This document shows, piece after piece, positions 1 through 6,127 of a stretch of 18,720 nt of DNA (the first letter of the stretch is position 1; the number at the start of each line of letters is the position of its first letter). Made by a program: the position numbers and the translations under genes. The notes below the pieces were generated by a model, which was not told the DNA's origin, made no database searches, and saw only the letters and a program-made list of their open reading frames with translations. Source of the DNA: JBBDJG01 sp040880005 (GTDB taxonomy: Bacteria; Actinomycetota; Thermoleophilia; Solirubrobacterales; JBBDJG01); contig JBBDJG010000025.1 of NCBI GenBank assembly GCA_040880005.1, positions 1 through 18,720 of the forward strand. Direction: 5' to 3'.

Positions 1-1
1 G

Positions 2-634
2 GGTGGGGCCAAATCAAGCCATCACAGTGGGGCCAAGTCTGGTCAGCATTCCCAGCGACTGTACGTGTACACGAATGGCGCCTATCGAGCGGGCGAGGAT
101 TACGTTCAACGCAGGATCACAGAGCTACTCGCAGAGAAGTGGAAGCGACGATACGCCGACGAAACGATTGCTTGGCTCCTTCGTAGCGCCGATCGTCTCA
201 ACGAACACCCGCCGGCAAACCGGATCAACGTTCGCAACGGGATCATCGTCGTCAAGAAGCGAGGCATCGACCTCGCACCCCATGACCCGGAGTTGTTGAC
301 GCCAGTACAACTTCCGGTCAGGTACGACCCGGACGCAACGTGTCCAAGGATCGAGCATTTCTTAGCCGACGTTCTTCCGCCTAGCCTGCGTCGGCTAGTC
401 GAAGAGATAAAGGCTGCGCTCCCGAAACGTCTCCACCACTTCACGTTCCGGCACCTACGGCATACAGCCGGGAGCCTCGCAGCGTCGGGCGGCGTCGCGC
501 CTCACGTTCTAGCGAAGCGACTCGGCCACTCGGACCCGACCACAACGTACAAGCACTACATACATGTTTACCCCGCCGACGATGAAGCGGCAGCGGACAC
601 GCTCGATGAAACGTTCCAGCGCAGCAGCGATTAG
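2..634 (+). pseudogene. Chimeric remnant: D5_N-type primase fragment fused in frame to tyrosine recombinase C-terminus (5' partial)
   Basis: The frame is open to the left edge; the first internal start is GTG at 65, giving 189 residues, and numbering below uses it. Residues 1-106 match the D5_N domain of phage/plasmid P4-type primase-helicases, with the INVRNGI segment near 54-60, then PHDPELLTPVQLPVRYDPDAT and CPRIEHFLADVLPP. The helicase P-loop that should follow is absent. From about residue 107 the protein becomes the end of a phage integrase: FRHLRHTAGSL (catalytic Arg 132), LGHSDPTTT (153-161) and the nucleophile Tyr 165 in KHYIHV. The residue that is normally the first His of HxxR is Arg 129. 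The recombinase N-terminal core-binding domain, first catalytic Arg and Lys hairpin are missing, so it cannot be a working recombinase. It lies in a tRNA-linked accessory segment. A deletion in a decaying element, or an assembly chimera, would both explain it. Confidence 0.75.
3..39. repeat. Two direct copies of GTGGGGCCAARTC (possible IS end)
   Basis: The 13-bp sequence GTGGGGCCAAATC at 3-15 recurs as GTGGGGCCAAGTC at 27-39, a period of 24 bp with one mismatch. Repeats of this GTGGGGCC type, spaced by roughly one DNA turn or two, are typical of the transposase-binding ends of IS21-family elements in actinobacteria. The neighbouring primase-like reading starts just inside, around position 52. 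No transposase is visible because the window begins here, so the IS assignment is inference only. Confidence 0.35.
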
Positions 635-657
635 CTAGTCACTGGCTCCAACTTGAA

Positions 658-706
658 CCGACCAGCCGCCGCACAGGAATTGTGCCTGCGCGGCGGTTTC
701 GGTCGG
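658..706. terminator. Nested stem-loop between convergent genes (candidate bidirectional terminator)
   Basis: The outer arms CCGACC (658-663) and GGTCGG (701-706) enclose CCGCCGC (666-672) paired with GCGGCGG (690-696). A further CACA/TGTG pair (672-675 with 681-684, sharing one base with the larger arm) is possible at the top. A short TTT follows the inner stem on the + strand. It sits between the stop of the primase/integrase remnant (634) and the stop of the leftward gene (716), where a shared terminator is expected. There is no long T-run, so intrinsic termination strength is uncertain. Confidence 0.5.
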
Positions 707-715
707 CGGAGCCCT

Positions 716-1306
716 CTACGCGGCGGCTGACTCGCCTGTCTTTGCAGGAATCTGGCCCTGCTCTTCGGTTTGGAGGTTGCGCAGGAACCCTGTTACCAGA
801 TCCACGTCCCTTTTCGGCCAGCGCTTCGGGCAGTCCGGGATCACGAGCACTTGCCCCGACGACAACGGCAAGGTTGCATCGAAGACATCGGCAGTCGGCA
901 GTTTGTGAATCTTGGACTGTGCCCCACTCTTCTTAGTGGAAGTTTGGCCGTTTTGCTTTGGACGGGCGCGTTGCCGGGACGTTGGCGGCTTCTTGTGTTC
1001 CAAGTAGTACTCGAACGACTCGATCGCGCGGCGGATGCGGCTCGCATAAACGTCGATCGTCTCAGCCTTGTATTTGCTGCTACCTGCGGCGTTGCGGAAC
1101 CGGTCCATGTAGTCGTCGATGTCGAGTCCGTCTAGTGACACGGACTTGTATGAGTCCGGTTCGACGGTGCTAAACACCTTCACCACGGCAGTCTTCAAAC
1201 CCTCGGCGTTGTTAGCACCAAGGTAGCTCTTCTCCTTCAACCACCCACAGAAGGTGATAAGTCCGCCGATGGTCTTGTTGGTCATGATGTTGTCGTTGGT
1301 TTGCAC
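716..1306 (-). CDS. Hypothetical protein of integrated element, possible integrase SAM-like N-terminal domain
   Basis: This is a 196-residue protein I cannot assign to a named family. The GTG start at 1306 is supported by a strong AGGAGG at 1315-1320, eight bases upstream; a later ATG (residue 8) has no such support. Residues about 10-100 are helical, and the segment KYKAETIDVYASRIRRAIESF resembles the SAM-like core-binding domain of tyrosine recombinases. It is followed by a basic, Lys/Arg/Gln-rich linker (about 105-130), then a short C-terminal module DATLPLSSGQVLVIP...RDVDLVTGFLRNLQTEE. That last module resembles a beta-strand-plus-helix tail I have the impression recurs in actinobacterial hypothetical proteins. 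No catalytic Arg-His-Arg-Tyr set is present, so it is not a recombinase. DNA binding is a guess. The AT-richer base use compared with the core genes fits a mobile origin. Confidence 0.7.
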   Translation of the reverse strand: MQTNDNIMTNKTIGGLITFCGWLKEKSYLGANNAEGLKTAVVKVFSTVEPDSYKSVSLDGLDIDDYMDRFRNAAGSSKYKAETIDVYASRIRRAIESFEYYLEHKKPPTSRQRARPKQNGQTSTKKSGAQSKIHKLPTADVFDATLPLSSGQVLVIPDCPKRWPKRDVDLVTGFLRNLQTEEQGQIPAKTGESAAA

Positions 1307-1314
1307 GGTATGAG

Positions 1315-1320
1315 CCTCCT
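1315..1320 (-). promoter_or_regulatory. Ribosome binding site AGGAGG deciding the GTG start at 1306
   Basis: Read on the minus strand, a perfect AGGAGG lies eight bases before the GTG at 1306. It is one of the best Shine-Dalgarno matches in the window and fixes the start of the 196-residue hypothetical protein. Confidence 0.75.
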
Positions 1321-1689
1321 AGCTCGATGATTCAGAGGTGATATGGACCCTTGCACAGGTGCCGGATGGAAAACCGGAACACCCGTTCCCAAGCGGAAAT
1401 CTGCCCGTTTCCCCGCCGGACCAGGCGCGTCACGCCGATCCGGGATGTGTCGATGCGGGTCGCCATGTGGATCCATTCGGTGGATCATTTCGATGACGGA
1501 TGGCAGTATGGGTGCCTTGTCGTCAGACGCAAAGGCCGTCCCGGCAGACCCGCGCTTACAGCCGGCAGCCATCACGGCCCTCATTCACGGCCCCCATAAG
1601 GGCAGGACAAGGGCAAAGGCTCTGACGCACACTCCGCCCCACCCGGCGGCACACCCGTAAAGCGAGGCGTTACCAGGCGATTCGTGAGA
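1321..1689. other. Gene-poor segment between element gene and tRNA-Gly
   Basis: About 370 bp without a gene I can support. Short open frames exist on both strands, but none has a good ribosome binding site or a recognisable domain. One of them (1351-1599, TTG start) contains a protein-like WIHSVDHFDDGWQYGC stretch and might be a remnant. An inverted repeat GATCCA-ttcgg-TGGATC lies at 1470-1486. The right end abuts the tRNA 3' end, so it should hold the element's attachment junction. Confidence 0.5.
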
Positions 1690-1762
1690 AGCGGACGGCG
1701 GGTCTCGAACCCGTGACCTTCGGCTTGGGAAGCCGACGCTCTACCAACTGAGCTACGTCCGC
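1690..1762 (-). tRNA. tRNA-Gly (anticodon CCC)
   Basis: On the minus strand the sequence folds as a full cloverleaf. The acceptor stem is GCGGACG/CGTCCGC, the D arm GCTCAGTTGGTAGAGC, and the anticodon stem TCGGC/GCCGA with loop TTCCCAA, giving anticodon CCC. The T arm has a TTCGAGA loop; one A-C mismatch closes the T stem. The discriminator base is U (position 1690), as usual for bacterial tRNA-Gly, and CCA is not encoded. Its 3' end faces the accessory segment, the usual orientation for an integrase attachment site. Confidence 0.95.
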
Positions 1763-1773
1763 GTGGGAGTCGG

Positions 1774-1779
1774 ATTCTA
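1774..1779 (-). promoter_or_regulatory. Candidate -10 element TAGAAT for tRNA-Gly
   Basis: On the minus strand TAGAAT ends 11 bases before the mature tRNA 5' end, a suitable distance for a sigma-70-type promoter with a short 5' leader. I see no good -35 box 16-18 bases further upstream, so the call rests on position and -10 match only. Confidence 0.4.
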
Positions 1780-1825
1780 GAGGCATCGAGACGTCTGAAC
1801 TCGGCGGGCCAGTACCGTTTCGGGA

Positions 1826-2293
1826 GTGTTCGGCAGAACTCTCATGGCAATCGTCTGCGCGGCGCTCGCGCTGACTCCGGTTGCGCCCGCCCGCGCTGAC
1901 GCACCGCGTGCCTCGCTCCCCGACATCGAGCGCGAGGTCATGTGCCCGACCTGCGGGGTACCGCTCGAGCAGGCGTTCTCCCCCCAGGCCGAGCGCCAGC
2001 GCCACTTCATCAGGCGCCAAATCGACCGAGGTCGCACGAAGCAGCAGATCAAGAATGCGCTGGTCGCTGAGTTCGGGCCCGACGTGCTGGCGGCACCGCG
2101 CGAGAGCGGCTTCGAGCTGACCGCGTACGTCGTGCCGATCGTGGTCGCGTGCGTGGCGTTGCTGCTGATCTCATTCGGCCTGATGCGCTGGCGGCGACGC
2201 CCGCCCGCCGACCCGACCGCCGAGACATCTGCGCAGATCGCGCCGGCTGACGCTTCGCGCATCGAGCGGGACCTCTCCCGCCACGACCTGTGA
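1826..2293 (+). CDS. ccmH: CcmH-family cytochrome c biogenesis protein
   Basis: The protein (155 aa) resembles the CcmH/CycL/NrfF family, which handles the reduced CXXC haem-binding site of apocytochrome c on the outer face of the membrane during haem ligation. It has a signal peptide (residues about 1-25, ending ...APARADA), then the redox motif CPTCG at 40-44 in the context EVMCPTCGVPLEQ (the family form is RCxxC). The family helical bundle follows (RQIDRGRTKQQIKNALVAEFGPDVL), then a C-terminal membrane helix at about 99-121 and a charged tail. The GTG start at 1826 includes an Arg for a normal signal peptide; an ATG at 1844 would remove it. The stop overlaps the start of ccdA in GTGA, so the two are co-translated. 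No ccmF, resB or resC is present in the window. Confidence 0.88.
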   Translation: MFGRTLMAIVCAALALTPVAPARADAPRASLPDIEREVMCPTCGVPLEQAFSPQAERQRHFIRRQIDRGRTKQQIKNALVAEFGPDVLAAPRESGFELTAYVVPIVVACVALLLISFGLMRWRRRPPADPTAETSAQIAPADASRIERDLSRHDL

Positions 2294-3036
2294 TCGGCGA
2301 CGGCACTCCAAGCATCCTGCTCGCGCTGGCCGCGGGGATCGTCTCCTTCCTGTCCCCCTGCGTGCTTCCGCTCGTCCCGGGCTACCTGTCCACCGTCGCG
2401 GGCCTGACGCCCGACGAGCTGCGCGCACCGACTCCGGTCCAACTACGCAAGGTGCTCGCGCGGGCGGGGCTGTTCGTGGCCACCTTCAGCGCGATCTTCG
2501 TCGTGATCGGCATGACCGCCACTGGAATCGGGAGCTGGCTGTTCGAGAACAAGCAGACGCTCGAGACAGTCGCGGGAGTCGCGATCATCGCGCTCGGCTC
2601 GTTCTTCCTGCTGGCGCTGGTCGTGCCGGCGCTCAACCGTGACTGGCACTCCGACGCGCTGATGCACAAGGTTGGCCGCGGCGGGCCGCTGGTCGCGGGC
2701 GCCGCGTTCGCGCTCGCGTGGACGCCATGCATAGGTCCAACTCTCGGAGCGATCCTGGGATTGGCGCAAACGACCGACACCGTCGCCAAGGGTGGCGCGC
2801 TGCTGGCCGTCTACTCGGCCGGTCTCGCAATCCCCTTCTTGCTCACAGCGCTTGCATTCAATCGGGCCACAACCGCCTTCGCTTGGGTCAAACGCCATTA
2901 CGCCGTGATCAACGCAGTCTCCGGCGCTCTCCTGATCGGGATGGGCGTGCTCGTGTTGACGGGGGAGCTGGCGTACCTCAACAATGAGGCGCAGCGCCTC
3001 CTCAACGAGCTCGACGCAAACTTCTTCAACGTCTGA
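2290..3036 (+). CDS. ccdA: CcdA-type thiol-disulfide transporter
   Basis: CcdA (DsbD transmembrane-domain family, 248 aa) moves reducing equivalents across the membrane from cytoplasmic thioredoxin to extracytoplasmic thiol proteins, including apocytochrome c and its CcmH/ResA partners. Both signature half-motifs are present: SFLSPCVLPLVPGYL with Cys 24, and AWTPCIGPTLGAIL with Cys 147, the redox pair. I count six membrane helices (about 8-30, 55-80, 91-112, 130-157, 166-188, 203-223), the usual CcdA topology. The GTG start overlaps the ccmH stop by 4 bp. The stop lies 6 bp from the convergent stop of argS, so no room remains for a conventional terminator. Confidence 0.92.
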   Translation: MIGDGTPSILLALAAGIVSFLSPCVLPLVPGYLSTVAGLTPDELRAPTPVQLRKVLARAGLFVATFSAIFVVIGMTATGIGSWLFENKQTLETVAGVAIIALGSFFLLALVVPALNRDWHSDALMHKVGRGGPLVAGAAFALAWTPCIGPTLGAILGLAQTTDTVAKGGALLAVYSAGLAIPFLLTALAFNRATTAFAWVKRHYAVINAVSGALLIGMGVLVLTGELAYLNNEAQRLLNELDANFFNV

Positions 3037-3042
3037 GCCTGG

Positions 3043-4698
3043 CTACATCTGCTCGGGGGCATCGACGCCGAGCAGCTCGAGCGCCGCGGCGATCGTGCGA
3101 CGGGTTGCCTCCGCCAGGCGGAGGCGGAAGTCTTCGACATCGTCGGGCTCCGCGCCGACCACACGGCAGTCACGGTAGAAAGCGCTGAAGTCCGACGCAA
3201 GTTCGTGTACGTAGGTGGTCAATCGATGCGGGGCGCGACGTTTTGCCGCCTCGTCCACCTCTCCGGGGAACTCGAGCAGGCGCTTGACCAGCATCCGTTC
3301 GGCCGGCTCGAGTGGCGTGGCAGCGTTCGAGAGATCGGCCTCGAGCGCGCGCCTGGTGCGCTGCTCGCCTGCATTGCCAAGAATGCTCGCGATCCGCGCG
3401 TGCGCGTACTGAACGTAATAGACAGGGTTCTTCTCGCTGTGCTCGCGCGCGAGATCTAGGTCGAGGTCGATAGTGGTGTCGTGCGAGCGCTGAAGCATGA
3501 AGAACCGTGCCGCATCAACGCCGATGTCATCGATCAGCTCGTCGAGCGTAACGAAGTCTCCCTTCCTCTTCGACATCCGGGCTCGCTCGCCACGTTCGAC
3601 GATGTGAACGAGCTGCATGATGATCAGCTCGATTCTGTCGGGATCGCCGAGTGCCGCGAACGTCGCTTCGATGCGCGGCGCGTAGCCGTGATGGTCGGCT
3701 CCCCAGACGTCGATCAGTCGATCGTATCCGCGCGCCCGCTTGTTCTGGTGATATGCGATGTCCGCTGCGAAGTACGTCATGTCTCCGCTGGAACGCCGCA
3801 GCACACGATCCTTGTCGTCGCCGTAGGCCGTCGTCTTCAGCCAGGTCGCACCGTCCGACTCGTAAACGTCCTCGGTGTCCTGGAGCAACTCCAGCGCGGC
3901 GTTGACGTGGTCTGCGTCGTGAAGCGTGCTCTCCATGAAGAAGCTGTCCATCTGGACGCGGTAGCGGTCCAGGGTCCGCCGCACCTGTTCGAGCATCAGC
4001 TCAACGCCGCGTCGCGCAAGCGCCTCGACCTCGTCCGGCGCGACACCTTCGGCGCCCAGCTCCTGCGCGAGCTCGTTGACATACTCGCCTGCGTAACCTC
4101 CGTCGGGCGGATCGAGGCCACGCATGCGAGCGGCGATCGACCGCCCGAACAGCTCAACCTGTGTGCCGTGGTCGTTGACGTAGAACTCGCGCTCGACCGC
4201 GTGCCCGGCAAACGTGAGAATCCGTGCCAGCGTGTCGCCGAACGCGGCGTGGCGTCCGCCGGCGGCGGTCAGCGGCCCGGTCGGATTCGCACTGACGAAC
4301 TCGAGCAGCACACGTTCGCGCGCGTCCGGGGGCACGACCCCCGAGCCAAAGCGTTCTCGCTGCTCATTGATGCGCTCGAGCCCGCCGCGAAACCACGAGT
4401 CCGCGAGGAACAGGTTCAGGAACCCCGGGCCCGCCACTTCGGTGCGCCGAAGCGTCTCCCCGAGCTGCTCGGCCAGCGTGTCGGAGAGCCGCTGCGCCAC
4501 CTCGCGCGGCGGCTTGCCGACGGCCGGCGCGAGCAGCATCGCCGCGTTGGTCGAGTAGTCACCGAACTCTGCGCGCGGCGGCCTCGTGATCTCGATTTCG
4601 AGCGGCTCGCCCTGCTCGCCGCGCAGCGTCGTCGCCGCGGTCGCGATGGCGTTGCGCAGACGGTCGACCGGCCCGAGTCCGACCAGGGCGTCGCTCAC
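3043..4698 (-). CDS. argS: Arginyl-tRNA synthetase
   Basis: This class I synthetase (551 aa) charges tRNA-Arg. It has the N-terminal Arg_tRNA_synt_N domain (about 10-100, with FGDYSTNAAM), a Rossmann catalytic core opening with EFVSANPTGPL (133-143), the YVNDHGTQ segment (173-180), VWGADHHGY (331-339), the KMSKS-equivalent MSKRKG (375-380) and a C-terminal DALR anticodon-binding domain ending LLGVDAPEQM, as is normal. The oddity is the HIGH site: where SANPTGPL is usually followed by HVGH, this protein has TAAG (144-147). The rest of the fold and length look intact, so I regard it as functional with a divergent motif. The GTG start overlaps the stop of the upstream channel gene (GTGA, 4695-4698). 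Confidence 0.95.
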   Translation of the reverse strand: MSDALVGLGPVDRLRNAIATAATTLRGEQGEPLEIEITRPPRAEFGDYSTNAAMLLAPAVGKPPREVAQRLSDTLAEQLGETLRRTEVAGPGFLNLFLADSWFRGGLERINEQRERFGSGVVPPDARERVLLEFVSANPTGPLTAAGGRHAAFGDTLARILTFAGHAVEREFYVNDHGTQVELFGRSIAARMRGLDPPDGGYAGEYVNELAQELGAEGVAPDEVEALARRGVELMLEQVRRTLDRYRVQMDSFFMESTLHDADHVNAALELLQDTEDVYESDGATWLKTTAYGDDKDRVLRRSSGDMTYFAADIAYHQNKRARGYDRLIDVWGADHHGYAPRIEATFAALGDPDRIELIIMQLVHIVERGERARMSKRKGDFVTLDELIDDIGVDAARFFMLQRSHDTTIDLDLDLAREHSEKNPVYYVQYAHARIASILGNAGEQRTRRALEADLSNAATPLEPAERMLVKRLLEFPGEVDEAAKRRAPHRLTTYVHELASDFSAFYRDCRVVGAEPDDVEDFRLRLAEATRRTIAAALELLGVDAPEQM

Positions 4699-5588
4699 GC
4701 GGGCCGAGCTCCGGGCGACCCGGAGCCACCGCCCGAAACCGCGGCGCCGCGGTCGCGTGCCTCCTGCATCCCCTCGCCCGCACGCGAGCCGAGCGCCAGG
4801 TCCGCCATCGTGCGGCCGCTCGCCTTATATGGAGAGACGACCTCGTTGGCGCCCGCCCGAGTGAGCTTGCGCTCGGACGAGTCCTCTGCGGCACGCGCCA
4901 CGATGTGGATCCCGGGCCGCAGTTCGCGGGCTGTCAGTGTCACGAAGATGTTCTCGGCATCGGAGTCGATGCATGCAATGACGGCGTGTGCCCGCTCGAT
5001 GCCGGCTTCCAAGAGGACCTCGTCATCGGAGCCACGGCCTTCGACATGCGGCACCTCCATATCCTCGCCTGCCTCACGCACGTCGGGGTTGTCGTCGATC
5101 ACGACGAAGCTCGCCCCGGCGTCGCTGAGGTCTTTGGCAATCTGCCGTCCAACGCGGCCAAAGCCGCAGATCAGATAGTGGTCGTTGAGTTGGGAGATCT
5201 CTCGCTGCATACGTCGTGCCTCGACGAGGCCGAACAGGTCACCCGCTACGAACAGCTCGGTCACGGTGACCAAGACGTAGAACATCGTACCCAGGCCGAG
5301 CGTGATCAGAACGATCTTGGCGATCTGACCCCCGAGCGAGTCGGGCTGCGGAATCGCGCCAACTGTCGCAACCGTGTCCAGCGACCACAGCAGGCTTTGC
5401 CAGTAGGAAGCACCCTCGAAGACCGAGTACGCCGCCGCGCCCAGGCAGATCAAGCCCGTGATCAGCCCGATCAGCACTATCAGCCTGATCAGGAAACGGC
5501 GCATCTCGTGCCGCGCAGCCGCGTGGCCGTACCGGGGCAGCATTCCCGCGCGAGCTTGAGAGCGTTTGGCGAAATTGCCCGTGGCCAT
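4695..5588 (-). CDS. Two-TM K+-channel-like protein with cytoplasmic RCK/TrkA-N domain
   Basis: This 297-residue protein has the layout of a bacterial MthK/Kch-type channel. There is a short basic N-terminus, membrane helix 1 (about 32-55), a pore helix and loop (64-84), membrane helix 2 (89-111), then a Rossmann RCK domain with GFGRVG (142-147) and the ligand-binding acidic strand FVVIDDNPDV. The family senses nucleotides, Ca2+ or redox state through RCK and gates cation flux. The selectivity filter is not TVGYGD: the sequence reads TVATVGAIPQPD (72-83), losing the Tyr-Gly-Asp. K+ selectivity is therefore doubtful. The C-terminus (from about 268) is Gly/Ala/Ser-rich low complexity, and there is no full RCK-C domain. 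ATG 5588 is used; Met 29 is an alternative. It overlaps argS by 4 bp and follows rlmH by 42 bp, so all three may be one transcript. Confidence 0.85.
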   Translation of the reverse strand: MATGNFAKRSQARAGMLPRYGHAAARHEMRRFLIRLIVLIGLITGLICLGAAAYSVFEGASYWQSLLWSLDTVATVGAIPQPDSLGGQIAKIVLITLGLGTMFYVLVTVTELFVAGDLFGLVEARRMQREISQLNDHYLICGFGRVGRQIAKDLSDAGASFVVIDDNPDVREAGEDMEVPHVEGRGSDDEVLLEAGIERAHAVIACIDSDAENIFVTLTARELRPGIHIVARAAEDSSERKLTRAGANEVVSPYKASGRTMADLALGSRAGEGMQEARDRGAAVSGGGSGSPGARPA

Positions 5589-5603
5589 GATTGGAGTGAA
5601 GCA

Positions 5604-5635
5604 GCTCGTCCTTCTCAGTGCTCGTCCTTCTCAGT
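5604..5635. repeat. Perfect tandem duplication of 16 bp at the rlmH stop
   Basis: GCTCGTCCTTCTCAGT occurs twice with no spacer (5604-5619 and 5620-5635). The right copy contains the rlmH stop codon (5631-5633), so the duplication lies at and just after the end of the gene and does not alter the protein. On the minus strand each copy carries GAGAAGGA, a Shine-Dalgarno-like sequence, but both are too far from the channel gene's ATG to act directly. Confidence 0.85.
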
Positions 5636-6092
5636 AATGGTATGGCTCGCCCAGGAGGATCTTGTGAGCCCGGAAGAGCTGTTCGAGCAGCACGACCCGT
5701 GCGAGCTGATGCGGCAGGGTCTGGGATCCGAAGGAGAGTGTGCTGTCTGCACGCTCGGTCACCGCCCGATCGAGGCCGAACGGCCCGCCGACGACAAAGC
5801 ACAGGTCGCGTCCGTCCATCCGGCGCTGCTCGAGCATCGAGGCAAGCTGCTCGCTCGAGGTCGGTTGGCCGCCGCGGTCGAGCACCACGCAGAACGCGTC
5901 GGCCGGGACGCGATCGAGCGCCAGGCGCCCCTCGTCCTTCGTTGCTCGCGCTGCCTGGCTGGCGCCGAGCCCCGACTCCCTCAATTCCACGATCTCGAGT
6001 CTCGTATACCTGCCCAGCAGCCGCTCGAAATGAGCCGAATCGTCCACGAACGGCGCGCGAACGCGGCCGATGCAGATCACGACGATGCGCAC
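5631..6092 (-). CDS. rlmH: 23S rRNA (pseudouridine1915-N3)-methyltransferase RlmH
   Basis: RlmH is a SPOUT (trefoil-knot) methyltransferase that modifies pseudouridine 1915 in helix 69 of 23S rRNA within the assembled ribosome. The 153-residue length is typical. The N-terminus MRIVVICIGRV matches the family, the S-adenosylmethionine-binding glycine loop is FVVGGPFGLD (99-108), the knot region follows (LSFGSQTLPHQLARVVLLEQLFRA), and the protein ends in the diagnostic EPYHY. The GTG start at 6092 has no Shine-Dalgarno sequence, but a TAGTAT -10-like box lies exactly six bases before it, which suggests a leaderless mRNA. It is divergent from the DUF3467 gene and heads a leftward run with the channel gene and argS. 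Confidence 0.95.
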   Translation of the reverse strand: MRIVVICIGRVRAPFVDDSAHFERLLGRYTRLEIVELRESGLGASQAARATKDEGRLALDRVPADAFCVVLDRGGQPTSSEQLASMLEQRRMDGRDLCFVVGGPFGLDRAVTERADSTLSFGSQTLPHQLARVVLLEQLFRAHKILLGEPYHY

Positions 6093-6097
6093 GGTGC

Positions 6098-6104
6098 GAT
6101 ACTA
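6098..6104. promoter_or_regulatory. Overlapping bidirectional -10 elements between rlmH and DUF3467 gene
   Basis: The 7-bp core GATACTA reads as GATACT (6098-6103) on the plus strand, about 24 bases before the DUF3467 ATG. It reads as TAGTAT (6099-6104) on the minus strand, six bases before the rlmH GTG. Both are good matches to TANNNT/TATAAT-type -10 boxes. No convincing -35 boxes are visible on either side. The two promoters would compete for the same bases. Confidence 0.45.
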
Positions 6105-6127
6105 GTGGACCCTGAAAGGAAGAGACG

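Noticed and set aside
1343..1660. Possible small gene on the plus strand
   Set aside because: No ribosome site, a Pro/Arg-rich composition and several competing overlapping frames. Kept only as a gene-poor segment.
3043..4698. argS as a pseudogene because HIGH is missing
   Set aside because: The frame is intact at normal length, and the other catalytic and anticodon-binding motifs are conserved. A divergent motif is more likely than loss of an essential gene.
3481..5178. Long plus-strand open frame of 565 codons
   Set aside because: It lies antisense to argS and the channel gene, which have clear domains. Its translation is Arg/Val-rich with no motif; it is a high-GC shadow.
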